Source: Sipunculus nudus
Lineage: Eukaryota; Annelida; Sipuncula; Golfingiida; Sipunculidae
Assembly: GCA_026874595.1 (NCBI GenBank)
Contig: CM049307.1
Location: 95,392,330-95,456,329 of the forward strand
Length of the DNA stretch: 64,000 nucleotides
Direction of reading: 5' to 3'
Shown: in pieces, positions 48,105-59,079 of the stretch
Layout of the letters: every line of letters starts with the position of its first letter
Position numbering within the stretch: the first letter of the stretch is position 1
Position numbers and translations under genes: made by a program
Notes under the pieces: model-generated
The model's input: the letters and a program-made list of their open reading frames with translations, nothing else
The model's database searches: none
Told to the model about the DNA's origin: nothing

Positions 48105-49785
48105 AAACTGAGTAAAAACTGGCCTGTGTCAAATATCCAATGTTTAGGGAAAATCATTGAAAAGGTAACAGCGCATGAATTATCACCTTATAATTGCAAC
48201 TTGCATGCAACCGGGTAAAGAAACAGAAACGGCTGTAATTAACTATAATTTAAGCAAGACAGGTGGAGTCTGCTACAGCGATAGAGTGCCAATAGAGAAA
48301 TGTTAGGAGGATGATTAGAATAAACAAGCTAAACCTGAAAAACCGAGGTGATGATAGTAACAAAGAAAGCCCAGGTTAACATAGCCAAACATATATCCTT
48401 CCAAATTGGTCGGGAAAAGATAACACCAAAGCCTGAGCCATAAACTTTGGTGCCAATTTAGACCGGGCAATTGTCACTCCGCAGAGGATGTGAACTTCAA
48501 GGTTCTTATACAGTCAGTAAAAACAACAACAACAGGCAGACCTGAAATAACACTCATGCGATGTACTCTCCAAATACAAAGAAAGACGGTTTTGAGTAAA
48601 CAAAAAAAATATAATAACACATTAATGGGTCCTTGGGGGGAGTATCAACATCACAAATATAAAAGTCCTGGTCTCACACAAATTCCTATGCAAGAGTACA
48701 CGTGAACATAGTCCCTCGCTCTGCTGCCCCAAGTCTCATGATCCCTCGCAATGACAGTTCACTGCGGAATAAACGTTACTAGTGTTAGAGCACTCTGTAA
48801 ATGTCTTTCTCTCAGCTATAACTCTTTAGTTGTCATATATCGAGGAACCTCTCGCTAGCGAATCTAAACGCCGTTATATCTCAGCATCAAACATAAGTCC
48901 CTCGCCTGTTACTGGGAGCTCTCTTGACGACCCGAATTGCCCGTCCATCGGCTAACATCACTACAGTCTCTGCAGTACTGCACACAGCATTGGAAGACGG
49001 TCCCTCAGACTGGACTGTCTGAACACTATAACGCTACAGCCCACAAGGCTCGCCGAAGAAACGCAGACCAGCCGGTTGGACTGCTTGCAGCTTATACAGG
49101 AGAAGCCGACAATCACTCGCTCTCCAGTTTTTGTTCCTGTTCCTGACGTCATTCTCCTCCGCCAAACAGCATCCATCTGGTCCGCTGGCACAAACATCAA
49201 ACTACCGTGGACTCGCCCCCAGGCATAACACGTGGGAAAACTATTCTACGCGAAACATGCAGAAATAGACACGTTGGCGTCTCTAAACACCGTTGCTCAG
49301 GAGATTGTCGTACAAGATCAGTGTCACGCAACTGAAGGAAGGTACATCAAACGTGCTGGCTTTCTACTGACCGCCAAATCTTTTAAATGTTGATATCAAA
49401 CAAACCAGGTGCTTCCTCTGAGCTTCTCACACTTAACGTGCTATTACATCCAAATAATTATAATCTACAAAATAAATATCTGATCATACACCCCATACCT
49501 AATTACATACAAAACGTCACAGACCTCTGATGACAGCAATGTTGATGAAGCAGCAGGCTTACTCTTTCACAAATATGATGTACTTTTATATCAGGCTCAT
49601 CTCAGATATAAAACATCATCTCACCTCTGAGTTCTCTGCGCGAAAGTCGTCAATGATACGGTCACATCACAACTGGACTGTTACAATAGCCTGCTCTTAG
49701 GTCATGCTATTTTACATTTTTTTTAAATCAGGTAATGCTTAAACTAAATTTAAAAGAGAAGTATTTTGTTTAAAGATTAAAACAC
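48105..49785. other. Intergenic stretch, nothing recognised
   Basis: Somewhat more GC-rich at 48700-49350, with AGTCCCTCGC words recurring near 48711 and 48895. Short frames on both strands overlap one another without family resemblance. Confidence 0.35.
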
Positions 49786-49790
49786 TAAAC

Positions 49791-50070
49791 AAATGGCATC
49801 TTCTAGATTATTTCATAGACCGCTATTGCAAAAAAAGAGATTGTACATATCGGTTTTTACTTTAATGTTCATGCTTAATTTATTAACTAAATAAAAATAA
49901 TCAGTAAAATTAATTAAAAGTTCCTCTTCAAATGGCATCTTCTAGATTATTTCATAGATCGCTATTGCAAAAAAAGATTTTGTACATTACAGTTTTTAGT
50001 TTAATGAACATGCTTAATTTTGTTAACTATATAGAAATAGTCAGTATAATTGATTAATAAACCCCTCTTC
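49791..50070 (+). repeat. 139-bp tandem duplication
   Basis: AAATGGCATCTTCTAGATTA and CGCTATTGCAAAAAAAGA recur at 49791 and 49930, followed by matching TTTAGTTTAATG and GCTTAATTT words. A CTCTTCAAAT start of a third unit is at 50065. Confidence 0.8.
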
Positions 50071-50558
50071 AAATCAGGTATAAACACTGGCGGTTGGATT
50101 AAGGACACATAACATCATTATGCTAAATATTATCTAAACTATAATTTAAAACTAAATATCACACACGTAAAGAAGAAAGCAAAAATTTTTAACTCCTATG
50201 AAGCAAGGAGGTCTTTTCAACATGCACATCCACACTTTTATAGCAAAACCTAATAATGGTTATTCAATAAGCATTCATTGTAACCCCTTGTTAAACAAAC
50301 TGTTACAGGTGCTCTTTTTATTATGTGACACGGGCGTAACTCATGTTGTAGCGCTCTTGCCTGGCCGCTTGCTACATTCTTTTTAATCCATACCGGTTGA
50401 ACTCTTGTTGTCCTGCTGGCTTGCTCGTGAATCACGTGTACACCATGGTGTGTGGAGACACGCAGCGCTGTTTTTCTAGAGAATTCCTGAAACGTGTGTT
50501 GTGCAAGACCTTATAGACTATTCGAGAAGTGGAAAATTCCCGGCTTGAGATGTGAAGG

Positions 50559-50567
50559 TATATAAAG
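50559..50567 (+). promoter_or_regulatory. LTR TATA box
   Basis: TATATAAAG, conserved at 56435-56443 in the other LTR; the likely core promoter for the element RNA. Confidence 0.7.
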
Positions 50568-50928
50568 GGGCTGTTTTTTTAGAACCAGGGGGGCAGAAAG
50601 CAAAGAAGATTCCAGCGGAAGCAGAAGCGTGTGTCAGATTCTAGGACCTTATCCGACTAATGCGGCAATTATAAAGTTTTAAATACTTTCTTCTGAATTT
50701 TATACATTTAGAGTTCAGTTTACTTTCTGGTTGTTGCAAGAACTTTCCACTGGACTGTCATTCCCCGAAAGTTAACATTTAAAGGACTTATCGTCGTGAT
50801 TGTGTTGGTATCCAAGTATTGTGCACATACATTATTTTCTCTGTTATTGTATTGACTTGTTGCTATACCGCTGTTTTACTGTATAATTGTATTGATTTAG
50901 TGTATTGTAATGTTAAGGTTGTTTTAAG

Positions 50929-50934
50929 AATAAA
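50929..50934 (+). promoter_or_regulatory. LTR polyadenylation signal
   Basis: AATAAA about 365 bp after the TATA box, conserved at 56729-56734. Confidence 0.55.
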
Positions 50935-51096
50935 TTATAGTTATTATTTAACAAAGAAACCACTGACTTCTTTATTCATTCCCCTAGACATTTTACGCTG
51001 CCTAGTGTTACAGAATCTGATTTTTTTATCTCCATTACAAAATTTGTGTTCATCACGCATACGTGATCTTTTTATATTAGGTTCCTTAACATAAAT

Positions 51097-51112
51097 TGGG
51101 GGCTCTCGTCGG
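51097..51112 (+). promoter_or_regulatory. Putative primer-binding site
   Basis: TGGGGGCTCTCGTCGG five bases after the LTR end. It resembles the proline-tRNA primer site used by several retroelements but has extra bases, so the primer is uncertain. Confidence 0.5.
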
Positions 51113-51258
51113 AATGCTTAATAGTTTTCAAATTTATTAGGCCTTGACCTGGACACGTTGTTTTATCATACATTGTTTGCAAGATTACATATTGTTTGAA
51201 GTACATTGTTTACAGGATTTATCTCAGTGGTTTTTTGTTATTGTTTTGACATCTTAAC

Positions 51259-52480
51259 ATGGCAGATTTCAAACCTGAGACATTTGTTGTCGATCCCGAC
51301 CCTGATCAACTTGGACAGTTGTCAAAAGGACAGTTGTTGCGTTTGGGACAACACTTGGGGCTGAGTGTGATATCATTGCTAACATCCTGCAAGATCTTAT
51401 TAGCAAAGGTTTAATTGAAGTGACTGAAGTTGAAACATTAAAAAATGATAGCCTTGCTATGCAATTGGAAGTAAAGAAGTTAGAAATGCAACATGAGCTA
51501 GCATTTAAACAGTTAGAATTAGAAAAGAGAAGAGAGGGAAGAACATGAAATGTTAGAAGGAGAAAGACTAGAAAAAGAAATAGAAAGAGAGAGACTAGAA
51601 AAAGAAAAAGAAATTGAGTTAAAACGACTGGAGTTAGAAAGACTTAAAGTAGAACATAGTCTACGTGCTGCCCCAACTCACAGTTTTGATGTTACAAAAT
51701 ATATTAGACTTGTCCCACCTTTTCAAGAAAAAGAGGTTGATAAATATTTTTTACACTTTGAGAAGGTAGCTGAAAATTTAAAATGGGCTAAGGAAAATTG
51801 GACTGTGTTGTTACAAAGTGTATTGACTGGCAAGGCCAGAGACATTTATACAGAGCTTTCAGTAGAAGCTGCTGCTGACTATGACCTGGTAAAACGGTTA
51901 GTCCTAAAAGGTTATGAGTTAGTTCCAGAGGCTTACCGCCAGAAATTCAGAAATTGGGAAAAGCGCAAAGAACAGACCTACGTCGAATTTGCTAGGACAA
52001 AAGAGCATTTGTTTGATCGCTGGTGTAGTTCTAAAAATTTAATGAAAGATTATGACAATTTGCGCCAGTTGATTTTGCTTGAAGAGTTTAAGCTCTGCAT
52101 TAATGCAGATGTTAAAACTTTTCTCGATGAGAAAAGTCCTGAAACACTTGACATTGCTGCTCAATTAGCTGATGATTATTCATTAACACGCAAAATGTCC
52201 TTTACTAGCAAATCAAACCAGTCATTCACAAACAAGAATGGAAATCAGTATGGTCAAAAGAAGTTTAAAGCGCAGTCAACCAGTACAAGTAGTCCAGATA
52301 GTTCAACAAAGCCCATAGCTACACCTCAGTCCACGTCCAATTTGTCTAAGTCCAACAAAGACCAGTCATTTTCAAAGAAAATCAGTAATTACTGCAAGAA
52401 GTAAAGTCATCTAATATCTGACTGCTGGAAAATTGCGAATAGAACAAATAGCAGACCTTCTGGTTTTGTTTAAAAATCTA
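51259..52480 (+). pseudogene. Gmr1-like gag (disrupted)
   Basis: Starts at the ATG 51259 with MADFKPETFVVDPDPDQLGQ. A frame change near 51358 and another near 51530 lead to the long 3' part (51550-52404), a charged coiled-coil stretch rich in E, K, L and R followed by a capsid-like helical region (FLHFEKVAENLKW to AQLADDYSL). It ends in a nucleocapsid CCHC knuckle at about 52392-52432 that has lost its first Cys (now Ser) and gained a TAA stop inside. The structural protein would package element RNA; this copy is non-functional. Confidence 0.8.
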
Positions 52481-52864
52481 TGCATAGCATAGTACAAGAG
52501 CCAGGCTCTTTTCATGCAAATAAGGGGTAAAACTCCTTTATTGACTAATAAAGAGTTTGATGCTACGGAGGCCCACGTGCCTTCTAAATCCAAAGAAGAA
52601 TCCGTAACTTGCGGGGTAAAAACCTCAGTTGATTCCTGCGAGGAATTAAATAAGACTAGGTCCTATCAAGACTCCTGCGAGCAGTGTTTTCTAAATAAGG
52701 CTTAGTCATTTTATGACTCTTGCGAGAGTATTTCAAATGAGGCGAGGTCCTCTTATGACAAACAAAAGTTTGTTTCTGCTGAGTAAAATTCCTCTGTTGA
52801 CTCCCATGAGGAGTTTGATGATAAAAAGGATGTAGATTCAATAGATGACTCTGAAACAGAGTCT

Positions 52865-53300
52865 ATGACTGACAATGTCAATGTCAGTTCTTTGTTTGAT
52901 GAGGGGGAGGCAGTAGATTCCTCTCTAGACTCTGAAATGGAGTTATTTGAGCCATTCATACATGATGGTTTTGTACTACTTTCGAGTGATTTTTCAGATT
53001 CTACCCCTATTAGAATTTTGAGGGACACTGGTTCAGGCCAGACATTCATGTTAGCAAACACTTTGTCATTTTCTGGTAGGTCCTTTACTGGTGCACATGC
53101 ACTTGTTAATGGTGTGTTTTCAGACAGGCACACTTCAGTTCCGCTTCACAGTATCCATTTAAAGTCAGATTTGATATCCGGGAATATTACTGTGGGCATA
53201 AGAACTTCTTTACCCTTTAAGGGATTTCAGTTGCTACTAGGCAATGATTTTGCAGGTGATAATGTACAGCCTGTACCAATCGTGACAGAAAAGCCGTCAC
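52865..53300 (+). pseudogene. Gmr1-like aspartic protease
   Basis: Within an open frame of 347 codons (52865-53908). The active-site DTGS box is intact (53023-53034), followed by a QTFML strand and the later LLLGNDFAG motif expected near the end of retroelement proteases. It would cut the polyprotein. Upstream 52480-52865 is an acidic Ser/Glu-rich linker broken by stops. Protease and the start of integrase share the same frame. Confidence 0.75.
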
Positions 53301-53589
53301 TTGATCAGGACACCGATCTGGAAAGTCAGGAAATTCCTGGTTTGTATCCTTCATGTGCTGTAACTAGATCTATGGCCAAGAAAAACACACATGAGGATAA
53401 TGGTCCAGATAATAACACTCTGGGAGTCACTAGTGACTCGTCTAACGACTCGCCCGTACAGGATGCAGCATTCTCAAGGTCAGAACATATCGCGGAACAG
53501 CATAAGGACCCTGATATTTCATGTTTGTTTCCCAGGGCAGTTTCGATAGATGAACTTTCACAGTACCCAGTTTGTTTCTATGTTAAAAG

Positions 53590-54901
53590 TGGAGTGCTTA
53601 TGCGTAAATGGCGACCACCTGATGTATCGGCCATCAAACATCAAATAGTAATATCCAAAAGCTTTCGCAATGATATTCTAAGCATGGCACATGAGGCTTC
53701 TTTGTCTGGCCATTTAGGTATAAATAAAACTTATCAGAAAGTTAGCCATACATGCCAGATGGTAGGCAAGCCCAATCAGAATCCTTCTAAGGCCCCACTT
53801 AGGCCTATTCCTGCTTTCGAGGAACCATTCAGTAGGATTATTGTTGATTGTGTTGGACCACTGCCCAAAACAAAATCTGGACATGAATACTTGCTGACAA
53901 TTATGTGAGCATCTACCAGGATCCCTGAGGCAATACCATTGCGCAAAATAAATGCCAAAAGTGTTGTCAAAGCTCTGACCAAAATTTTTAAAAACGTTTA
54001 GATTACCAAAATCTGTCCAGTCTGACCAAGGATCAAATTTTATGTCTGGCTCATTCCAACAAGTTATGCTTGAGCTAGGTATAAAACAGTAAAGCTCATC
54101 GCCATACCATCCTGAAAGTCAGGGCGCCCTTGAGCGTTTTCACCAGATATTAAAAAACATGATAAGTACTTCTTGCTATGACACACAGAAAGACTGGGAT
54201 GAAGGAATCCACCTATTGCTGTCTGCTGTCAGAGAAATCTTTCAAGAGTCCTTGGGTTTCTGTCCCTCTGAACTAATTTTCGGACATGGACCTCGAACGG
54301 AACGTCCATTGAAACTGCTTAAAGAAAAACTCTTGTGTGAAAATCCTGATTCTCTTAATTTACTGCATTATGTCTCAGCCTACACAAACTACACAATGCT
54401 TGTGAGATTGCAATGTCAAATCTAAAATCTGCACAAAGTAAAATGAAAACAAAGTATGACAAGCACACTGTAAGTAGGACCTTTGAACCTGGTGAAAAGG
54501 TTCTTGTCTTATTTCCCATCCCTGGCAGACCTCTGCAAGCAAGGTATTTTGGTCCTTACAGGGTTGACAAGAAAGTCAGTGATTTAAATTACATACTGTT
54601 GACACCAGATAGACGTAAGAAGAAACAAATGTGCCATGTTAACATGTTGAAACCATATTATGACAGAAATAGCACATCAGATGTTGTACAAAATGTTACT
54701 GCTGTTAATTGTGTAAAAACTGACCCTGACCGTGTCAAGATAGATACTGATTGTAAGTGGGATGTAGACATTCAGTGTGGTACAGTGCCATTAAAAACTC
54801 AGACGTGCTTAAAAACCTGGATGCCAAACTGTTACACCTTACCGCACAACAACAACAAGATCTCAAGAACCTGCTGCGGATATATGAACGTTTGTTTATG
54901 A
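53590..54901 (+). pseudogene. Gmr1-like integrase, upstream of RT (disrupted)
   Basis: The zinc-binding head has HEASLSGHLGINKTYQKV but then jumps straight to HTCQ, so the segment with the first Cys is missing. The core Asp is in RIIVDCVGPLP (53838-53870), the second in SVQSDQGSNF (about 54017-54046) and the Glu in YHPESQGALERF (about 54103-54138), all visible. A TGA replaces a codon at 53906, a frame change follows near 53998 and a TAA at about 54090. The C-terminal part (54413-54690) has a GPY-type motif ARYFGPYRV. The enzyme would insert the cDNA; it is disabled here. Confidence 0.85.
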
Positions 54902-54916
54902 CATTCCAACGCGTAC

Positions 54917-55600
54917 TAACATGTTATGCAATGACGTCGATGTTGGCGAGGCAAGCGCAGTCAAGCAACATCCTTATAGACTGAATCCAGAAAAACAAAA
55001 GTATCTACAGGATGAGATTCAATATTTGCTGGACAATGATTTTATTGAACCTAGTAACAGTAACTGGAGTTGACCATGTATTCTTGTGCCAAAACCTGAT
55101 GGAAGTTACCGTATGGGCACAGATTATCGAAAACTGAACTCTGTCACAAGACTGGCATGTTCCCGATTCCAAGCATCGGTGATTGTATTGAAAGAGTCGG
55201 TAGCTCCAGGTATGTTTCCAAGTTTGTCTTGCTCAAAGTATTCTCGCAAGTTCCGCTGACGGATCGAGCGAAGGAAGTGTCCGCATTTGTCACGCCGCAA
55301 GGACTGTACCAGTATAAAGTTATGCCGTTTGGCATGAAGAACTCGCCAGCCACGTTCCAGCGCCTCATCCATATGGTTGTCAAGGACATTCAGGGCTGCG
55401 ACGCAAATATTGATGACCTTATTGTGTACAACGACACCTGGAAGAAACATTTGCAAATTCTTCGCGACCTCTTCGAAAGACTCAATGAAGCACGTCTGAC
55501 TGTCAATTTAGTAAAATCTGGGTTTTGTCATGCACAAGTAACATTTTTGGGCCATATTGTAGGGCAGGGTCAGGTAAAACCTGTGATGCTAAGATGAGTG
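54917..55600 (+). pseudogene. Gmr1-like reverse transcriptase (disrupted)
   Basis: Frames join the integrase at about 54,920 (NDVDVGEASAVKQHPYRLNP). A TGA stands in the SNWS.PCILVPKPDGSYR stretch, and a frame change follows before MFPIPSIGD. The first catalytic Asp of the D-L-x-x-G-Y box is replaced by Val (KFVLLKVFSQVPL, 55219-55257). The later box reads NIDDLIVY (55409-55432), keeping both Asps. QYKVMPFGMKNSPATFQRL is intact. Polymerase activity is excluded by the lost Asp alone. Confidence 0.85.
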
Positions 55601-55639
55601 CTATTTCTCAATTTTCTAGACCAGAGAACAAAAAGCAAA

Positions 55640-56041
55640 TAACAGCTCCAGAGACTTTTCTGTACCTTTTAAGTTAGCTTTAGATGCTAGTAATACTGCT
55701 GCTGGTGCTGTGTTGTTACAAGAAGGCAATGATAGCATAGATCATCCAATTCGTTATTTCTCAAGAAAGTTTAATGCCAACCAGAAAAAAAAACTACTCC
55801 ACTATTGAAAAAGAATGTTTGGCTTTGATTTTGACGTTGCAACATTTTGAAGTTTATGTTACTTCATCAGTCAGTCCTATCTTTGTCTTCAGTGATCACA
55901 ATCCCCTCACGTTCATGAACAAGTTGAAGTGTAAAAATCAAACATTGAGATGGAGTTTGTTCTTGCAGGATTACAATCTTGATATCATGCACATTAAAGG
56001 GAAAGACAATGTACTTGCTGATTGCTTATCGAGATGTTTAT
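55640..56041 (+). pseudogene. Gmr1-like RNase H
   Basis: FKLALDASNTAAGAVLLQ, PIRYFSRKFN, NYSTIEKECLALILTLQHF, FSDHNPLTFMN and LQDYNLDIMHIKGKDNVLAD follow the gypsy RNase H order with active-site acidic residues in place. The frame changes between RT and this domain (about 55590-55640, partial deletion) and at a poly-A run near 55783. The stop at 56041 ends pol. Confidence 0.85.
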
Positions 56042-56162
56042 GAAATGTTGTAAACAGGATGTTTATGTAATGTTGTAGATATGATGATTTTGAGATCTTG
56101 TAAAAAATTTGGTGATTGAGATCGCAAAAAGAAAGTTTCCGTAAAACTTTCTTTTTTCTTAC

Positions 56163-56173
56163 AGGAGGGGGAG
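56163..56173 (+). promoter_or_regulatory. Polypurine tract
   Basis: AGGAGGGGGAG lies directly before the TGTTACAGG start of the 3' LTR, where plus-strand DNA synthesis is primed. Confidence 0.85.
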
Positions 56174-56891
56174 TGTTACAGGTGCTCTTTTTATTGTGTG
56201 ACACGGGCTAAGCTCATGTTGTAGCGCTCCTTGCCTGGCCGCTTGTTACATTCTATGTTTAATCCGTACCGGTTGAACTCTTGTTGTCCTGCTGGCTTGG
56301 TCTTTGGTCACGTCTACACCATGGTGTGTGGAGAAACGCAGCGCTGTTTTTCTAGAGAATTCCTGAAACGTGTGTTGTGCAAGACCTTATAGACTATTCG
56401 AGAAGTGGAAAATTCCCGGCTTGAGGTGTGAAGGTATATAAAGGGGCTGTTTTTTTAACCAGGGGACAGAGAGCAGAGAAGATTCCAACGGACGCAGAAG
56501 CGTGTTTCAGATTCTAGGACCTTATCCGACGAATGCGGCAATTATAAAGTTTCAAATACTTTCTCCGAGAGTTTACATTTAAAGGAATTATCGTCGTGAT
56601 TGTGTTGGTATCCAAGTATTGTTCACATAGATTATTTTCTCTGTTATTGTATTGACTTGTTGCTATACCGCTGTTTTACTGTATAATTGTATTGATTTAG
56701 TGTATTGTAATGTTAGGGTTGTTTTAAGAATAAATTATAGTTATTTGTTCACAAAGAAACTACTGACTTCTTTATTCATTCCCCTAGACATTTCACGCTG
56801 CCTAGTGTTACAGAATCTGATTTTTTATCTCCATTACAAAATTTATGTTCATCACGCATACGTGATCTTTTTTATATTAGGTTCCGTAACA
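56174..56891 (+). repeat. 3' LTR of the Gmr1-like element
   Basis: TGTTACAGGTGCTCTTTTTA to GGTTCCGTAACA. Close match to 50301-51091, shorter by one internal deletion of about 75 bp. Confidence 0.9.
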
Positions 56892-58530
56892 AAACAAAAT
56901 TTCCAAAATGTAACAAAAGCCTAGAAAAAATAATATAAAAATAAAAAGTACAACATTATCTTGTTTATGCCTCCTCTCCTTGGAGGGAGGTGCGGACGGG
57001 AAGGGAAGCCTAGCTCTGCTGAGCAAAGGTGGCTAGGCGCGTGGACTGAAACAAGTTGTATAACCGGTGGCTAAGTGAGGGCTCCGACATTTACTACACA
57101 CCACCGTGCTGCGTTGACTTAATGTAAACAATACGTCACGTGGTGTCTGTACACTTGAATTAAGCTACTGTTTTCGATCAATTCCTTTCAAATTGTCAGA
57201 TTACAAAAGAGTTATTCATAATGTGTATATGCCGTAAAAATTTAATCATCAGTTTTTACCAGAAAAATTGTGCCAAGTCAAAATACGGCCAAAGTAAAGG
57301 TATTGAGTTAACATTTATTCTTATAACTTTAAAAAATACAAAATTCTGAAAACATTTCTGGCATATGATTATATTATGATAAAATAAAGTTTTTTCCATG
57401 AAAAAGTCTCTACCTGTAAAAGTTGCCATGTTTAGTGTAAAATATATATCCTGATGTTTCTACAAGATATATTATGTTCAGATCAATAACTTAAAAAAAT
57501 GCAAAATTGACCTTAATGTCTTGCATGCACATGGGAAATATATAAAGGATTAACTATGCAAAATATAAGGAAAAACTATATTGATCTTCATATGGGGCAC
57601 TCTTGAAGTGTAACAACAGGCTCTTACTGGTTTTCTTCCTTCATGTTCCAAGGGAACGAAGTCGCAGTGACACAGTTTTGGGTTTGGTAGGATAATTTAT
57701 ATGACGTCTAACTTTATGTTAAATTTTGTATTCATAGGCCCTATATTTTCAAACAGTTCCCATGTTGACCGACGGACGGACGGCCGGCCAGACGGATGAC
57801 GGGCAAAGGACCATTGCTATAGCTCAGATAACTTATATGAAATGTACAAATGTCCTAAATCTGGGGATGTAATGGACAGGATTTTCATTTTGTAAATTTA
57901 ATCATTATAAGACCAAGTGAAATAATGGGAGGACTCGGATCACTCGATGCCATCGGGAAGGGGGGGGGGGGGGGGCGCCCTTTGGCTACGCCTCTGAGAC
58001 TCGCTGTCTGTGACGCACTGACTACGTTATCACATATGCATAAGAATTTAGCTATAGGGTACTCATAAAATCTCACAGACCAGTTTTACTTTCCTTTATG
58101 AGAGCAGATTCTGTAGTAAATATTTCATTGGCTACCAGCCTATATTTTGACAAAAACGTCGCAGTTCCGAACAAATACATTCGGAAAGTAAACAACTTTT
58201 TATGGACCATAAAATATTGAAATGGACCTCATATAATTACTCTGTTTATAAAATTAGGTGTGTGTGTGTGTGATATACCACACTGAAACCCAGGTAAATT
58301 TTTTATTCTTCCAAGAAGAATTAGTTATATTAATCTCTGGAATGAGACAAAACTATTTTAGTGTTGCTTGCAAAGGAGTGGCCCCTTGTGTCGCCAGCTG
58401 GCCATGATTAATATGACCTGGTAGAGAGACCGGGGCAACAAGACATATCTACATCAATGCAAATTAACAAAAAATAAAACATATTCGCCAGGCGTTCTGT
58501 CGGATACCGGTTATTTGCTTGCCGGAATCA
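56892..58530. other. Intergenic stretch, nothing recognised
   Basis: Contains a 16-base G run at about 57960-57975 with flanks resembling the G-run repeat family at 19.8 kb, and a (TG)n run near 58258. No gene supported. Confidence 0.35.
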
Positions 58531-58539
58531 GAGATTTCG

Positions 58540-58900
58540 GCAAGCATATTGCTCAGTTGCGTATGTTTGTTTGTCTGTTTGTCTGTCTGTCTGTCTGTTT
58601 GTTTGTCTGCACTCTCCTGGCCAAAATTTTGCCACAATCACCTTAAAACTTTCAGAGATGATGGAGAATTAAATTTCTAGGTGCCCTATTGTTTTTGGTT
58701 AAAATAGGTCAAAGGTCAAGGTCAAGGTCGTCAAAAATTCTCAAAACGGTTTTTTCTTCATATCTTTGACTCAAATTTGCCGTAACCATGGTTACAAAGT
58801 TTGGGGGAAAAGTCATGATATTCGAATATAAGGGGTCTTATTTTTGTAACTTTGTCAGTTTTAAAGCTAGTGTGATCTAGTTTTTGCATCAGGTAGCATT
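58540..58900 (+). repeat. Dispersed repeat with GTCTGTTTGTCTGT run and AGGTCA string
   Basis: A GTTTGTCTGT tract (58565-58610) is followed by AGGTCAAAGGTCAAGGTCA at 58706-58724. The arrangement resembles the 36-39 kb family. Confidence 0.5.
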
Positions 58901-59079
58901 CAACTAGTACTACGAGATTTTATAACAAGTATTGCAGTATCTCGTAAAATATCTCGTGAATAGAGATATTTCGAGATTTCATTTATCTTGCGCCAAATGC
59001 CACATTATTGCAGGAATCTTTCTGAAACTGACATATTATAAGTCCTACACTAGTATCCCGAAATTTTTTTTTCATTTTT

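Larger units (their letters stand above)
50301..51091 (+). repeat. 5' LTR of the Gmr1-like element
   Basis: Begins TGTTACAGGTGCTCTTTTTA and ends TTCCTTAACA (TG...CA). It matches 56174-56891 closely but has about 75 bp near 50695-50775 that the other LTR lacks. It holds a TATATAAAG box (50559-50567) and an AATAAA signal (50929-50934). Confidence 0.9.
50301..56891 (+). mobile_element. Gmr1-like LTR retrotransposon (gag-PR-INT-RT-RH)
   Basis: A complete 6.6-kb element with two similar LTRs, a primer-binding-like site, a polypurine tract and one pol set in the order gag, protease, integrase, RT, RNase H. The domain sequences are Ty3/gypsy-like, but integrase precedes RT as in Ty1/copia. This combination is known as the Gmr1 type, first described from deuterostomes. 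The coding region is broken by stops and frameshifts in gag, protease-integrase, between integrase and RT, and in RT, so this copy cannot make its own proteins. LTR similarity suggests a fairly recent insertion. A clean 5-bp target duplication was not found; both flanks are A-rich (CAAAC before, AAACA after). Confidence 0.9.

Noticed and set aside
50296-56896. 5-bp target duplication of the Gmr1-like element
   Set aside because: CAAAC before and AAACA after are similar but not identical when the LTRs are ended at TG...CA, so it was not called.
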